Source: Metabacillus halosaccharovorans (lineage in GTDB: Bacteria > Bacillota > Bacilli > Bacillales > Bacillaceae). Taken from it: 64,000 nt of DNA. Below, in pieces: positions 34,751 to 44,100 of the stretch. The notes beneath the pieces were generated by a model. That model was not told where the DNA came from. It saw only the letters and a list, made by a program, of their open reading frames with translations, and did not search any database. The translations under genes and the position numbers were made by a program. Each line of letters begins with the position of its first letter. Positions within the stretch are counted from its first letter, which is position 1. The DNA is taken from contig NZ_KV917372.1 of the NCBI RefSeq assembly GCF_002019635.1, positions 1,240,001-1,304,000 on the forward strand. Reading direction: 5' to 3'.

Positions 34751-35369
34751 TTAATTGCCAATATAAATTTTCTTTATTTTTCTAATTCCTTTAAATCTAA
34801 GCTTTCTGTATAAGGCTTAATAAGTTCATCAAATTTCTCAAGCTTTTTGCTAAAACTATACAATACAACTAACGCACTTGATAAAGGTCTTGCTTCTGTA
34901 TGTACTATTTTTTCTTTTTGATAAGTCAAATAAAAAACATCAAATGTTTGATTTTCCTCAGCTAAATTAATAGCTCCTTCTTTCTCATATTTTAGAGAAA
35001 AATTGACTTCTTTTATTTTTTTTGAAGAATTGCTTTTCCATCCACAAGATTTTTCTCTACTTTCCTTAATTCACTTTTAACAAGATTATAACCTTTGACT
35101 TTTTCAAATTTCCCTTTTACAGCAATATATAGTGCTAAAAGACCAATTTCTTTTGTAGAAAAGTTATCCAGTTTATAATTTTTATTTCTTGGGATTTCGT
35201 AAAGACACCATATTTGAGTGCCCTTCGTGTTCTCTATTTTAATACCAACATCAAGATTAGCACTACCTTCATTATTTTTTGGATACACATAAAAAATTGT
35301 TTCCCCATCCAACTCTTCCTTTTGAAAACAATATTCATCTAAGCTATTTACTAAAACACGATAGTTCAA
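34751..35369 (-). pseudogene. Frameshifted duplicate of the TNT immunity gene
   Basis: The first 118 codons (start 35369) match the intact gene at 36324-36938 along their length ('YVYPKNN', 'GSANLDVGI', 'LALYIAVKGKFEKVKG', 'LVDGKAILQK'). Reading then meets TAA at the end of an eight-A run near 35013-35021. One base back, the frame resumes as 'IKEVNFSL', 'FDVFYLTYQKEKI' and 'RPLSSALVVLY', ending in '...YIGN' at 34751, matching the rest of the intact copy. One missing A in the run explains it, by mutation, by sequencing error, or as a site of -1 frameshifting. Also preserved is a decayed copy of the terminator at 34707-34739. Confidence 0.85.
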
Positions 35370-35496
35370 ATTTCAACCACCTTTTTATCTTATTCAAGGG
35401 AAAGAGCTTTATCCAATCAAGGACCATTAGTAATAATAATCACTATTCTATTAAATGTTTTAATATCATGATAGTTTTTCAATTACTTTCTTTTTT

Positions 35497-35886
35497 TTAT
35501 AAACTATAATGTTTTTTATTTTCAGTAATTTCAACTTCCCTTTTTGAAACAATTTTTGAATAAAGATATTTATCCGTTTGCTCAAACCCCAGTTTCCTTG
35601 CTATTTCTATATTATTAGTATCTAATAATATATTTCCTTCTGACGATTTAGACGCTGGAAACTCATAGCCCATATAAGTAGCAAAAGGAGTTATATATAC
35701 TAAATAGTCTGTTTCTTCTACAACCACAATTTTGCTGTAAACATTATTATTTTTACTTGAAGGTGTGAATCCAAGCTTACTATCATTAATATCATTGCTA
35801 ATTAATTTGATATTATTTTCACCCTCTATAAATCTAAATTCCTTCCCTTTATACCCAGCGTATGTTCCTTTTCTCAAGAAACTCAT
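35497..35886 (-). CDS. Candidate immunity protein for the broken toxin tip
   Basis: 129-residue soluble protein, no recognised domain: beta-rich opening 'RKGTYAGYKGKEFRFIEGE', then 'DYLVYITPFATYMGYEFPA' and a lysine-rich end. Its ATG overlaps the stop codon of the toxin-tip remnant upstream (ATGA), the arrangement of toxin-immunity pairs, and AGGAG precedes it. Part of the displaced-cassette region downstream of the LXG toxin. The immunity role is inferred from position only. Confidence 0.6.
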   Translation of the reverse strand: MSFLRKGTYAGYKGKEFRFIEGENNIKLISNDINDSKLGFTPSSKNNNVYSKIVVVEETDYLVYITPFATYMGYEFPASKSSEGNILLDTNNIEIARKLGFEQTDKYLYSKIVSKREVEITENKKHYSL

Positions 35887-36247
35887 CTCCTGTTAATAGT
35901 TGTAAACTCAAACTTTTGAACTTCTTCATCAAAGATTGCAACTAACTTTTCCTTTCCATTTACAACCTCATATAACTTGCACCATCTTTTGGCATAGTCC
36001 TATTAGTAAACTTATACTCTGGCACGGTAATACCATTTCTTGAACCTGTAAATCCATTTAAAGTACAAGGTGGACCGTCTGTGTTACTACCTCCAAATTT
36101 ATCTCCATATGGTATTGTAATCATCAATTGCATTTGTTTTAAATCTAATTATTCCGTAAGAATTACCTTCATCAAGAAAAGGTCTATTTCCATTCCAATC
36201 CTTATAATCCAATCTTAAACTTTCAACAAAGTCTAAAACCCAGGAAT
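35883..36247 (-). pseudogene. Degenerate polymorphic-toxin C-terminal tip in three frames
   Basis: Consecutive minus-strand pieces in different frames read as one protein: 'SWVLDFVESLRLDYKDWNG', then 'IPYGDKFGGSNTDGPPC' with 'LNGFTGSRNGITVPEYKF' and 'TMPKDGA', then 'KLYEVVNGKEKLVAIFDEE' ending '...TINRR' at 35883. Two frameshifts break it and it has no start signal of its own. The style (ordered 'PYGD..GG.NTDGPPC', '.PKDGAKLYEV..GKE..VAIFD') is that of a toxin module released from the end of a larger toxin. I could not name its activity. It overlaps the next immunity candidate by ATGA. Confidence 0.65.
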
Positions 36248-36274
36248 TAACTTTTTTTAAAAAACTTTTTTAAC

Positions 36275-36319
36275 AAAAAGACTATCATCCACATTTCACA
36301 TGTAAATGATAGTCTTTTT
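36275..36319 (-). terminator. Terminator after the TNT immunity gene
   Basis: AAAAAGACTATCAT pairs perfectly with ATGATAGTCTTTTT (14 bp, 17-nt loop). A decayed relative (GCTATC/GATAGC) is found after the duplicate immunity gene at 34707-34739. Confidence 0.9.
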
Positions 36320-36323
36320 AAAA

Positions 36324-36938
36324 TTACTTACCAATATATAATATCTTCATTTTTTCTAATTCCTTTAATTCTATGTTTTCTTCATGAGGCTTTATTAGCT
36401 TATCAAATTCCTCAAGTTTAATACCAAAATTATACAAAACGACTAGTGCACTAGATATTGGTCTACCTTCTGTAATCATTATTTTTTCTTTTTGATGAGT
36501 CAAATAAAAAACATCAAATGATTGATTATTTTCAATTAAATTAATTGTTCCTTCGTTTTCCTTAAGTAGAGAAAAATAATTTTCTTTTATACTTTTTTGA
36601 AGAATTGTTTTCCCATCTACAAGATCTTTTTCTAGCTTCCTTAATTCATTTTTTACAAGATAATCGCCTTTGACTTTCTCAAATTTTCCTTTTACAGCAA
36701 CATATAATGCTAAGTGGCCAATTTCTTTCTTAGAAAAATTATTAAGTTCAAATTTTTTATCTCTTTGAATTTCATAGAGGTACCATTTACCATCAGAGCT
36801 CTCTAATATAACGCCAACATCAAGATTTGCACTTCCATCATTATTTTTGGGATATACATAAATTATTGTATCCCCACTTAATTTGTCCTTCTTAATATGA
36901 TAATTATCTAATTTATCTAATAAATCATTATAGTTCAT
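36324..36938 (-). CDS. Candidate immunity protein to the TNT toxin tip
   Basis: 204-residue soluble protein. The first part (about 1-115) has 'YVYPKNNDGSANLDVGVI' and 'LALYVAVKGKFEKVKGDYL'; the second part 'SFDVFYLTHQKEKIMITEGRP' and 'SSALVVLYNFGIKLEEFD'. Its ATG (36938) lies four bases after the stop of the TNT tip and uses AAAGGTGG inside the tip's 3' end as ribosome binding site, so the two are coupled. A frameshifted paralogue lies at 34751-35369. Family membership was not recognised with certainty; the immunity role is inferred from the tight link to a TNT domain. Confidence 0.7.
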   Translation of the reverse strand: MNYNDLLDKLDNYHIKKDKLSGDTIIYVYPKNNDGSANLDVGVILESSDGKWYLYEIQRDKKFELNNFSKKEIGHLALYVAVKGKFEKVKGDYLVKNELRKLEKDLVDGKTILQKSIKENYFSLLKENEGTINLIENNQSFDVFYLTHQKEKIMITEGRPISSALVVLYNFGIKLEEFDKLIKPHEENIELKELEKMKILYIGK

Positions 36939-36942
36939 AATT

Positions 36943-37317
36943 TTATCCACCTTTTTTAACGGATACAAACTCAATTAACTCAAGTTCTTCTAACTCTTCC
37001 ATTGAATAAGCCTTACCGTTACTATGGTATTTAATAAATTGAGTTCCACCACCAGGTCTATCGAACCAAGGAGCTATTTTTCCGCCAGTAACTTCAAAGT
37101 CTTCAAGTACTATATAGATATAATAATCTGCCTCATCACTATGAAGTGCTAAGGCTCTTTGCTCGTAAGGAATTCCTTCTGGCGAAAAGAAACCACCACC
37201 AGGCGCGCCAAATCTATCAATAAGCATTCCTTTTTTGAGTTCTGTAGGCATAGGTTCCCCATCAAACCCATCATTAGGTGGCCAATTTATATTTCCAGTT
37301 TTCTGATCATAATATAT
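36943..37317 (-). pseudogene. Orphan TNT (NAD+ glycohydrolase) toxin tip without a start
   Basis: Open frame of 125 codons with no upstream start: it opens after a stop as 'YYDQKTGNINWPPNDGF', then 'DRFGAPGGGFFSPEGIPYEQR' (in pieces: 'DRFGAPGGGFFSPEG', 'YEQRAL'), 'APWFDRPGGGTQF' and '...LEELELIEFVSVKKGG'. This is the complete TNT/DUF4237 domain seen in Mycobacterium tuberculosis CpnT and in many polymorphic toxins, which destroys NAD+. Residues of the family core (Arg of DRFG, Gln of GGGTQF) are present. An internal ATG at 37251 could give a 102-residue protein but would omit the WPP segment. Best read as a displaced toxin cassette kept with its immunity gene. Confidence 0.8.
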
Positions 37318-37742
37318 TTAGGAATATCATAAATCTCTAACAGCCTGTGTTATTTAAAGTAAAAAACTAGAAAGAATCAATTTTTTTATAGCATCACGTA
37401 TATTATCTGCTATTATAAAAGCAGTATATACTAAATGCATTTACAGGGAGATATTCTTAAATCACCATCTTAAATTTTTCTAGTTAAATACCACTTAGAT
37501 TTGTTTATTTGTATACATATTCAATATTCTTAAAAAGAAAAAAACCTGATCTATATTTCAGATCAGGTTTAATATTTTAAAGATATTTCAATAGATTGTT
37601 TAAAAGATTAAAGTCCCTGTTCTATCTCTTAGTCTAATTAATTACAATTTTATAGTATGATTAAAAATACGCAAGTTTATGTTTTTGCATTGAAAGAGAT
37701 AAACTATAGAATATTACCAATAAACTCTAAGACTTCTAAACT
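37318..37742. other. Gene-free gap downstream of the LXG module
   Basis: 425 bp of AT-rich DNA. It holds a strong minus-strand terminator (37532-37570) that ends the LXG-immunity transcript; nothing else was recognised. The segment upstream of the TNT tip shows no remnant of an LXG-type N-terminus. Confidence 0.55.
37532..37570 (-). terminator. Terminator of the LXG toxin-immunity transcript
   Basis: AAACCTGATCT (37542-37552) pairs with AGATCAGGTTT (37560-37570), followed on the minus strand by TTTTTCTTTTT. It leaves the downstream toxin tips outside the main operon. Confidence 0.9.
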
Positions 37743-38105
37743 TTATCGTGCGACACCTAGCTTTTCAAGTGTTCCAGATTCAAAATTTACACCGAAAAAG
37801 AAATCAGACCATGATTCATCTGAATTTTCTACATCTATAACACCACAAACAACAGAAACCTCTGCTTTAGGATGTGTTGTTAGGTACACAAATTGATATC
37901 CTTTAGGTCTAGATAAGTTTAATAGTAATTCACCATTTAAATTAAATATTTGTAGAGTATCTGGATTTGTTGGTTCTTTTCCAACTAAATAAGTTACAAC
38001 ATTAGCCTTTTCATAATGTTTTGCATTTACAACATTGTCTAGATCAATTCTTACTTCTTTATCATTAATTTTCCAAGACGTTTTATTTTCATTTACAAAA
38101 ATCAT
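37743..38105 (-). CDS. Candidate immunity protein for the LXG toxin
   Basis: 120-residue soluble protein, beta-rich, with 'KEVRIDLDNVVNAKHY', 'LQIFNLNGELLLNLSRPKGYQFVYLTTHP'-type strands and a final 'DESWSDFFFGVNF' segment. It begins 13 bp after the LXG toxin stop, on the same strand, with GGAGG upstream. The place directly after a T7SS LXG toxin is that of the cognate immunity gene. No domain was recognised, so its target is inferred. Confidence 0.7.
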   Translation of the reverse strand: MIFVNENKTSWKINDKEVRIDLDNVVNAKHYEKANVVTYLVGKEPTNPDTLQIFNLNGELLLNLSRPKGYQFVYLTTHPKAEVSVVCGVIDVENSDESWSDFFFGVNFESGTLEKLGVAR

Positions 38106-38118
38106 ATTTTTACCTCCA

Positions 38119-39930
38119 CTAATTAATAGTCCTTACTTCAACTACCTTTAAATGCTTCATTCTATCAGCTGGACTTACAAGCATTTGTACTTGGTGTCCT
38201 CCTCCAGATAAATACTTACCAAGAGGTTCATCTATTTGTGGTCCTACTTCACCAGAAATAACAGGGAGGTCATCAACCACTTCATATGTTACCACCCTGT
38301 CAATTTCAGGTTTCCAATCCGCTTTTACAGCAAGTTGATTTCTAACGTAATCAACATCTTTAATATTATCAAATGTTCCAAAACCACCTGGTCTTTCTTC
38401 AATTTGCCCCGGGCTAATAGCCATTTCGATTCTTGTACCAGGTTTCAATGTAGTTTTTGCAGTATCTTTATTAAATCCTAATGGCCAAGGGTCCTCCTCT
38501 TTTAAAATTTTCATAAATACATTTCCTTGTTCTTCAGTTGAACTATACTGGCCCTTGGTCGCTTGGAAAAACTCCTCAAAAGCTTGCCTTCTTAATGGTT
38601 TAATAGATTCATCTGCATCTTCAAGGATGATTTTGTTTATTACATCATCAATATCTTCTGAATGATTTTTACTTGGAACATCAAGCACTCTACTTCCATC
38701 CTGCAACCTATTCACATAATAAGCCCCACCACCAACAGCTAACAATCCAAGCGCCTGAGCCAGACTATTCTCCTGCTGTTCAAGCGTTAACTCATTCCCA
38801 AACATATCCTTACCAGTAATATACTCACTAAACCCATTAGCAGAGACAAGTCCGTAAATTCCCATTTCGGCCATTTCGAGATTCGAGAAGGTTTTGGATG
38901 TGCGGTAAACGTCAAGAGCACGATCAGCAGCGTTCATGCCTTTGGCGGTTTTGTAGATGGCACTTCCGCCTTTGAAGATTCTTCCTGCCCATCCGACTAC
39001 CGGAATAAAGCCAGCTGTTGCCATGGCACCAGCAGCGACTCGTTGCCCTGCTGTTAATTTTTCGCCAGTGACAGGGTCAACTCCTTCTGAGGCACGTAAA
39101 TAATCATAATAACCGGTTATTTCTCCTGTAAAGGTTTTGACTCCATCCCATGCTTTTTCATACCATGGTCGGTTTTCGAGTTCTTCGGCTTTTTTGAGTT
39201 CTTCTCTAAATTTTTCTTGTTCTTCTTTGAAGGTGAGGTATTCGTTTGCGTATTGTTCAACTTCGTCTGTTAGTTGATAGGCTTCGCTAGCTTTATAGGC
39301 TTGTGAGTCGAAGTTGATTGGTTGGATGGTATTACCTTGGGCCGTTGCCTCCAGCAATTGTTGGAAGAGGGCTGCTATATGATATTCGGCACTTTCTGAT
39401 ACCATATATTCTTCTTTTAATTGTTGATCTAATGAATCTACAGCTTTTACTGTATCTTCCCGCTTCTTTTTTGCATCTGACATGGCCGTATCAAATTGAT
39501 CGGTAGAAAAAGCATCAAGGGAGACGATATCATCAATGCCTCTAAAAATTTTCTTAAGGTCTTCCTGCTGACTTTCGACCATTGCAATATGATTCGTCGC
39601 TTGAATAGAAAGATCTGTTTCAAGAAAATTCACATCGACAATTGTGTCACCCGATAAATTAGATTCATCAATAGAACCTGACACACCATTAAAAAAGGCA
39701 ATTTGCATGTCGACAAAACGAAGCAAGGCTTCTACCACATCAACTTGTGCCTGGTAAAAGCCTTTGATGGCATCTGCTCCCTTTCCTGTTAGGTTGTCAT
39801 CGAGCTGAACGATATCTGTGAATTCCACTTTTAACTTATCTAGCTTCTCTCTCAAATCCTTATAGACTGTTGAGCGGTCCTCCATTGATTCAATTAACGT
39901 TTTTGATTCAAGTACTTTCACGTTAGCCAT
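38119..39930 (-). CDS. LXG-domain polymorphic toxin (T7SS substrate)
   Basis: 603 residues in three parts. LXG secretion domain at about 1-215, helical, opening 'VKVLESKTLIESMEDRSTVY' and including 'QLDDNLTGKGADAIKGFY'. A linker with 'NRPWYEKAWDGVKTFTGEITGYYDYLRASEGVDPVTGEKLT' (in pieces 'PWYEKAWDG' and 'GVDPVTGEKLTAGQR') and a hydrophobic 'GAMATAGFIPVVGWAGRIFKG' stretch is the pre-toxin TG domain at about 255-340. The C-terminal toxin (about 480-603: 'GTRIEMAISPGQ', 'GGFGTFDNI', 'KADWKPEIDRVVTYEV', 'YLSGGGHQVQMLVSP') is not one I can name. Secreted by the adjacent type VII system with the two small partners just upstream; immunity gene follows. GGAAGG precedes the ATG. Confidence 0.9.
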   Translation of the reverse strand: MANVKVLESKTLIESMEDRSTVYKDLREKLDKLKVEFTDIVQLDDNLTGKGADAIKGFYQAQVDVVEALLRFVDMQIAFFNGVSGSIDESNLSGDTIVDVNFLETDLSIQATNHIAMVESQQEDLKKIFRGIDDIVSLDAFSTDQFDTAMSDAKKKREDTVKAVDSLDQQLKEEYMVSESAEYHIAALFQQLLEATAQGNTIQPINFDSQAYKASEAYQLTDEVEQYANEYLTFKEEQEKFREELKKAEELENRPWYEKAWDGVKTFTGEITGYYDYLRASEGVDPVTGEKLTAGQRVAAGAMATAGFIPVVGWAGRIFKGGSAIYKTAKGMNAADRALDVYRTSKTFSNLEMAEMGIYGLVSANGFSEYITGKDMFGNELTLEQQENSLAQALGLLAVGGGAYYVNRLQDGSRVLDVPSKNHSEDIDDVINKIILEDADESIKPLRRQAFEEFFQATKGQYSSTEEQGNVFMKILKEEDPWPLGFNKDTAKTTLKPGTRIEMAISPGQIEERPGGFGTFDNIKDVDYVRNQLAVKADWKPEIDRVVTYEVVDDLPVISGEVGPQIDEPLGKYLSGGGHQVQMLVSPADRMKHLKVVEVRTIN

Positions 39931-39941
39931 CTGCCCTTCCG

Positions 39942-40208
39942 TTAGTTTCTCGTAATGGCTTCATCCTGATCCTTCAATGAACGTACATTTGCTTTTGTAT
40001 CTTCAATGTTTTTTCCGACAATTTGAACATAATCATTGATGAACTGATGAATCCTTTCTTCTCTCTCAAGAAAATAAGTGGTGAAGTCCAAGAGATTTCT
40101 TCCGATGTCACCAGAGGCAGGGACTGTAAGTTTAACGGATGATAGGGCTGATTCTGCCTCATTAAGCTCCTTTGTTACGGCTTCATAATTTAATTTGATT
40201 GTTACCAT
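39942..40208 (-). CDS. Small LXG-toxin partner protein (YwqI-like)
   Basis: 88 residues, helical, with the pattern 'MVTIKLNYEAVTKELNEAESAL' opening of the DUF5344/TIGR04197-type small proteins that precede LXG toxins. In Streptococcus and Bacillus such proteins bind the LXG domain and target it to EssC (LapA/LapD-like chaperones). Its ATG overlaps the previous stop (TAATG), and it ends 11 bp before the LXG toxin. No signal peptide or WXG motif. Confidence 0.8.
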   Translation of the reverse strand: MVTIKLNYEAVTKELNEAESALSSVKLTVPASGDIGRNLLDFTTYFLEREERIHQFINDYVQIVGKNIEDTKANVRSLKDQDEAITRN

Positions 40209-40636
40209 TAAAATAACCGCCTTTTCAAATCACTTATCCGGTCGGACAACTCATCAATGGCGTCCTCCCCCATATTCACTAAATCTCCTGCTTCATGTGC
40301 TAATGCACTAGCAGTATTTAAGGCCATTCTCTCTAATTCCAGGACATTGATTTTACTTTCAATTGTATATTGATAGCTATTATAGCTGTACTGCCCAATG
40401 TTTTTCATGATGGTGTATGCTTGCTCTCTTTCCTCATCAAATTCCTCAGAACGCTTACCTGTCCAGTCTTTACCTAGGTCTGGTTGTTTAATTTTTTCTA
40501 TTTCTTGCAATAGAATGGATTGTTCGCTACTAATCTCACTTTTGGCTTTTTGGAGTCGTTCGATTTTTTCATTTACATCATTTGATCGAGACGAAATTGT
40601 GTTTTGAATTGAGTATAACGTGCTTGATAAACTCAT
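40208..40636 (-). CDS. LXG-toxin partner protein with DUF5082 (YwqH-like)
   Basis: 142 residues, long coiled-coil, matching the DUF5082 proteins such as B. subtilis YwqH: 'LYSIQNTISSRSNDVNEKIERLQKAKSEI' (in part) and the motif 'LGKDWTGKRSEEFDEEREQAY', a W-x-G-type turn as in WXG100 helices. Start is ATG 40636 after GAGGTGA. It begins the LXG module directly after essA. Likely helps export of the toxin. Confidence 0.82.
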   Translation of the reverse strand: MSLSSTLYSIQNTISSRSNDVNEKIERLQKAKSEISSEQSILLQEIEKIKQPDLGKDWTGKRSEEFDEEREQAYTIMKNIGQYSYNSYQYTIESKINVLELERMALNTASALAHEAGDLVNMGEDAIDELSDRISDLKRRLF

Positions 40637-40649
40637 AACGTTCACCTCA

Positions 40650-41153
40650 CTAGCTATTTTTAACAAATTTTTGCTTTGTTGATTTGTTCCAAAACATAAT
40701 GACTGTGATAAGTGATATGAAACAGATCACAACGAGTACCCAAATGAAAAGAGATAAAGGCTTTGTAGAGGAAGCTGTTTCTTCCCCTACGGTTTGCCCT
40801 TGGGATACCCTTTCTGTTGAAGAAAATAAGTGTAAATTTTCTGCTTTTGTTTTAATTGTATTTAAATTTTTTGCGTTTTCTTTAAATAACGAGGAAACAA
40901 CTTTCGTATCATTAGACGATTTTTCACCTTCAAATGTTAATCCTTTTTGCTCTTCAGGTATATTTGTGCGCTGTTGATTTTGTTGTTTGTCTAATAGTAA
41001 ATCTTTATTAATTTTCACATTTTCTTTTTGATAGTCGTTTGGAACAAGCTCATCAATATTCGTTTCTGCTACTGCAGTTTGATTTTGTAATAGCAGAAAG
41101 CTTGCGACAAAAAATAAAAACGAAATCAACATTACCAAATGCTTACGCATCAT
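40650..41153 (-). CDS. essA: Type VII secretion protein EssA
   Basis: 167 residues: N-terminal signal/anchor helix (about 5-27, ending 'TAVAETN'), a soluble extracellular part with 'NIDELVPNDYQKENVKINKDLLL' (in pieces), and a C-terminal helix 'LSLFIWVLVVICFISLITVIMFW' region followed by Lys-rich cytosol end. Equivalent to B. subtilis YueC. The start chosen (41153, ATGATG) overlaps the esaA stop. An essential component of the Firmicute T7SSb complex in Staphylococcus. Confidence 0.85.
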   Translation of the reverse strand: MMRKHLVMLISFLFFVASFLLLQNQTAVAETNIDELVPNDYQKENVKINKDLLLDKQQNQQRTNIPEEQKGLTFEGEKSSNDTKVVSSLFKENAKNLNTIKTKAENLHLFSSTERVSQGQTVGEETASSTKPLSLFIWVLVVICFISLITVIMFWNKSTKQKFVKNS

Positions 41154-44100
41154 ATGTTTCCGATCCTTTGTCAACTGAAACGATTTCAGATCTTCCAATA
41201 AAGTATTGCAGTGCTCCCAGTCCTAACAGAATACAGCAAAGTGCAATCATTGCTTGGGTAAACAGTGATTCAGTTCCATACTGGATACTCATGTACACCT
41301 TCGACATCGGATCTTGGAAGCTGAAGTTTGGTGTTGTCAGAGCAAGCAATGGTGTCACATAGAATATAACCATCCCCACTGTAATAAATGTTCCGACAAG
41401 CTGGTGAACCGCAAATCCGACTCTTACTAAGGCAGAACCAGCCATTAATAGGAAGATCGTAAACACAGTCCATTCCACTGCACTTTCTTCTCGTAATGGA
41501 TATATTTCAAGTCCAAATAGGCTAATGACAAATCCAACAATTAGATTCAATAGTACAAATAAAATCGCCTGAATCCATAATGGTGGTTGTTTGAAATAAT
41601 AGCTTATGTATCCTATTAATAAGCTGGATACTAAGACTATAAACAAGACAACAACCGGTGGGATATTTTTAACTGTTGTACTTTCTGTTTGTTCTGGAAC
41701 ATCTCCACTTATTTTTAATGGATTTGTTAAAAAGTCATACACATAACCATTTGATTGGCCATCAACAAACGCATTTCCCAGTACACTAAATACGTCGTCA
41801 CGAATAAGCTCAGTTGATGCCACATTTGTTGCCCATTTTTGATTTAGCTTATCAGCATCTGCCTGAACATCATTGATTCTTCCTTGTAATTCACTCGTGT
41901 AATCAACAATACCCCCTTGACTTTCTTGAACTGAATCCAGCCAAGTATGGATAGAATCCATTTGATTGCTAATTTGTTCTGAACCTAAAATCATTTGTTG
42001 TCCTTCGACAGTTGAAGTAGGAGTTGATGTTGACAGCATTTTTCCAGGTTGTTGAATTTGTTCAAGAACCGTTTGTGCTTCCTGTTGAATAGCATCTAAG
42101 CTTTCCATAAGCTTCGCTTGATTGTCATCAACCGCTTTACGGTATTCAACCATAAAGACTGTGAAGTTATCTTCAATTGTCGTTAAAGCATCTTGCGTTG
42201 TTGGGATTTCTTCTCTCATTACATCCCAGTTTCCTTGCTCCTCTTCCGTAATCGCAACGATTTTGTTTGCTTCCTGTTGTAGGTATTCATCTGTTAATGT
42301 ATCTTTTTTAGCTTGATCCTCAGAAACCATGCTTATTAATATTTGGTGATAACGGTCTAAATATGAGTAGTAGAACATCATTTCGAGAAGATCTTTACTA
42401 TTTATTTTCTTTTTGCGTATTTCCTCAATTTTTCCTTTTCTTGTATCTGACAATGCATCTGAAGCTAAAATTTCATCTAATTTATATGAAATTTCCTTCT
42501 TAATATCAGATTCATAGTCTTTGTATAGTTTGAGTTCTGCCTCAACTGCTGTAAACTTTTCAAAAAGTTCTTTATAGAGGTCTTGCAGTTCTTTCTTTTC
42601 TACTTTCAGTGTATCTCTTTCATCTTTGACAATAATCAATTCTTCCTCTAAATCCTTTATCTGTATTGCCGTTGACTCGATTGTGTCCGATAGTTTTTTC
42701 TGTAATTCAACTAACTTCTCTTGAAGTGGATTTACTCCATCACTCTCTTTTTCTGCTAAAGAGTTATTTAATTTAGAAAGCCTTTCGCCTAACATCTCTA
42801 ACCCATCAACTACAATTGTAATACTATCAGGAGTTATTTCTTCAAGCGCTGCAATTTCAGTTTTTAGCTTATTCATCTCCTCTGATATTTTCACGATCTC
42901 TGCTTTTTCTTCCTCTAAATCTACGTATTTACTATCTTTTTCATCTGAATCAGAAGGAGTTGTATGTTCTGTTGTTGACTCTTGATTTTCCGAAGATTGC
43001 TGAACGTTATCTTGCTCCTGCTCACCATCTTGCTTTTCTGATTTGAATTCTGCAGTAATATCATAGTTAGAAGATTCTATTTTATTTGATCTCTTTTCAT
43101 TTTCTGTTTCAGATTCTGTTTGCTCTTCTTCGGAACCTTCTTCAAGAGAATCACTATATTTAGAGATTTTATCCTCCAAATCATTAAGCCTCGGTGTACT
43201 ATCAGTGAGCCCCATGTAAAAATCTAAAACCTTTTTCTGAAAATCATAGTAATCACTTATCTGTCTTGCTACCTGGCTGTACCTTTGTTCCTCAAGCTGT
43301 GTAAAAAGCTGCTGTGACTGAGTCATGCGAGTGTTTAACTGTTGCATGCTTTCTACAACGGAACTTCCTTCGTCCTCAAAGAGTCGAATGGATTGCACAA
43401 ATAAAGGCTGCTGATTATTGGTTGCTTCACTTACTGTTTGAATTGCTTGTGATTGAATTTCTGCTAAGATTTTCTGCTGATTATCCTGGTATTCTTTATA
43501 CGTCTCAACATATTCTACAAAGCTGGATAAGCTTTTTTCATATGTTTCCAGCATTGATTTCTGGTCAGGTGTTTCGCTACCAGCTTGTTCGATTGATGAT
43601 TGGAGACTAGCAAGCATCACCTTTTGTTCTTCAATTTGTCCTGCTAAATCTTTTGAGCTGGGCTTGTAGAATGCTGTCATTGCTTCCTGAAAAGCAATTT
43701 CTTTTTGAAGAATTTCATCAAATTCAGCACGAACATTTTCTAAATCGGCTGAAACATAATTCCAGTATAGAGTTGAGATTTTTTGATTCACTTTTTTCGT
43801 TGCTTTTTCTAGCTCTAGTAACACTTTTTCTTTATTTACTGCATTTAGCTGACTTTGAACTTTATATTCAAAGTTTGTTTTCACAGGGTTACTTTCATCA
43901 TAAGACATAACGTTTTCAGAGAAGTTTGATGGCAAATAGACAACAGCATCGTATTTCTGACTTAGCAGCCCATTTTCACCGGCACTTCTGCCAACAACTG
44001 TCCATTCAAAATTTGAGTTTTCGCTTAGTATGCTCGCAACATTTTCACCAAGCTGAATTTTTTCTCCTTCTTCTTCTACACCTGTATCTTCGTTAATAAT

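Noticed and set aside
36943..37251. Full, independently translated TNT protein starting at ATG 37251
   Set aside because: The start would cut off the conserved WPP segment and has no clear ribosome binding site; the open frame extends upstream without a start, as in a displaced toxin tip.
37657..37896. Plus-strand frame of 79 codons
   Set aside because: It overlaps the immunity gene antisense, with no start signals and no protein-like pattern.
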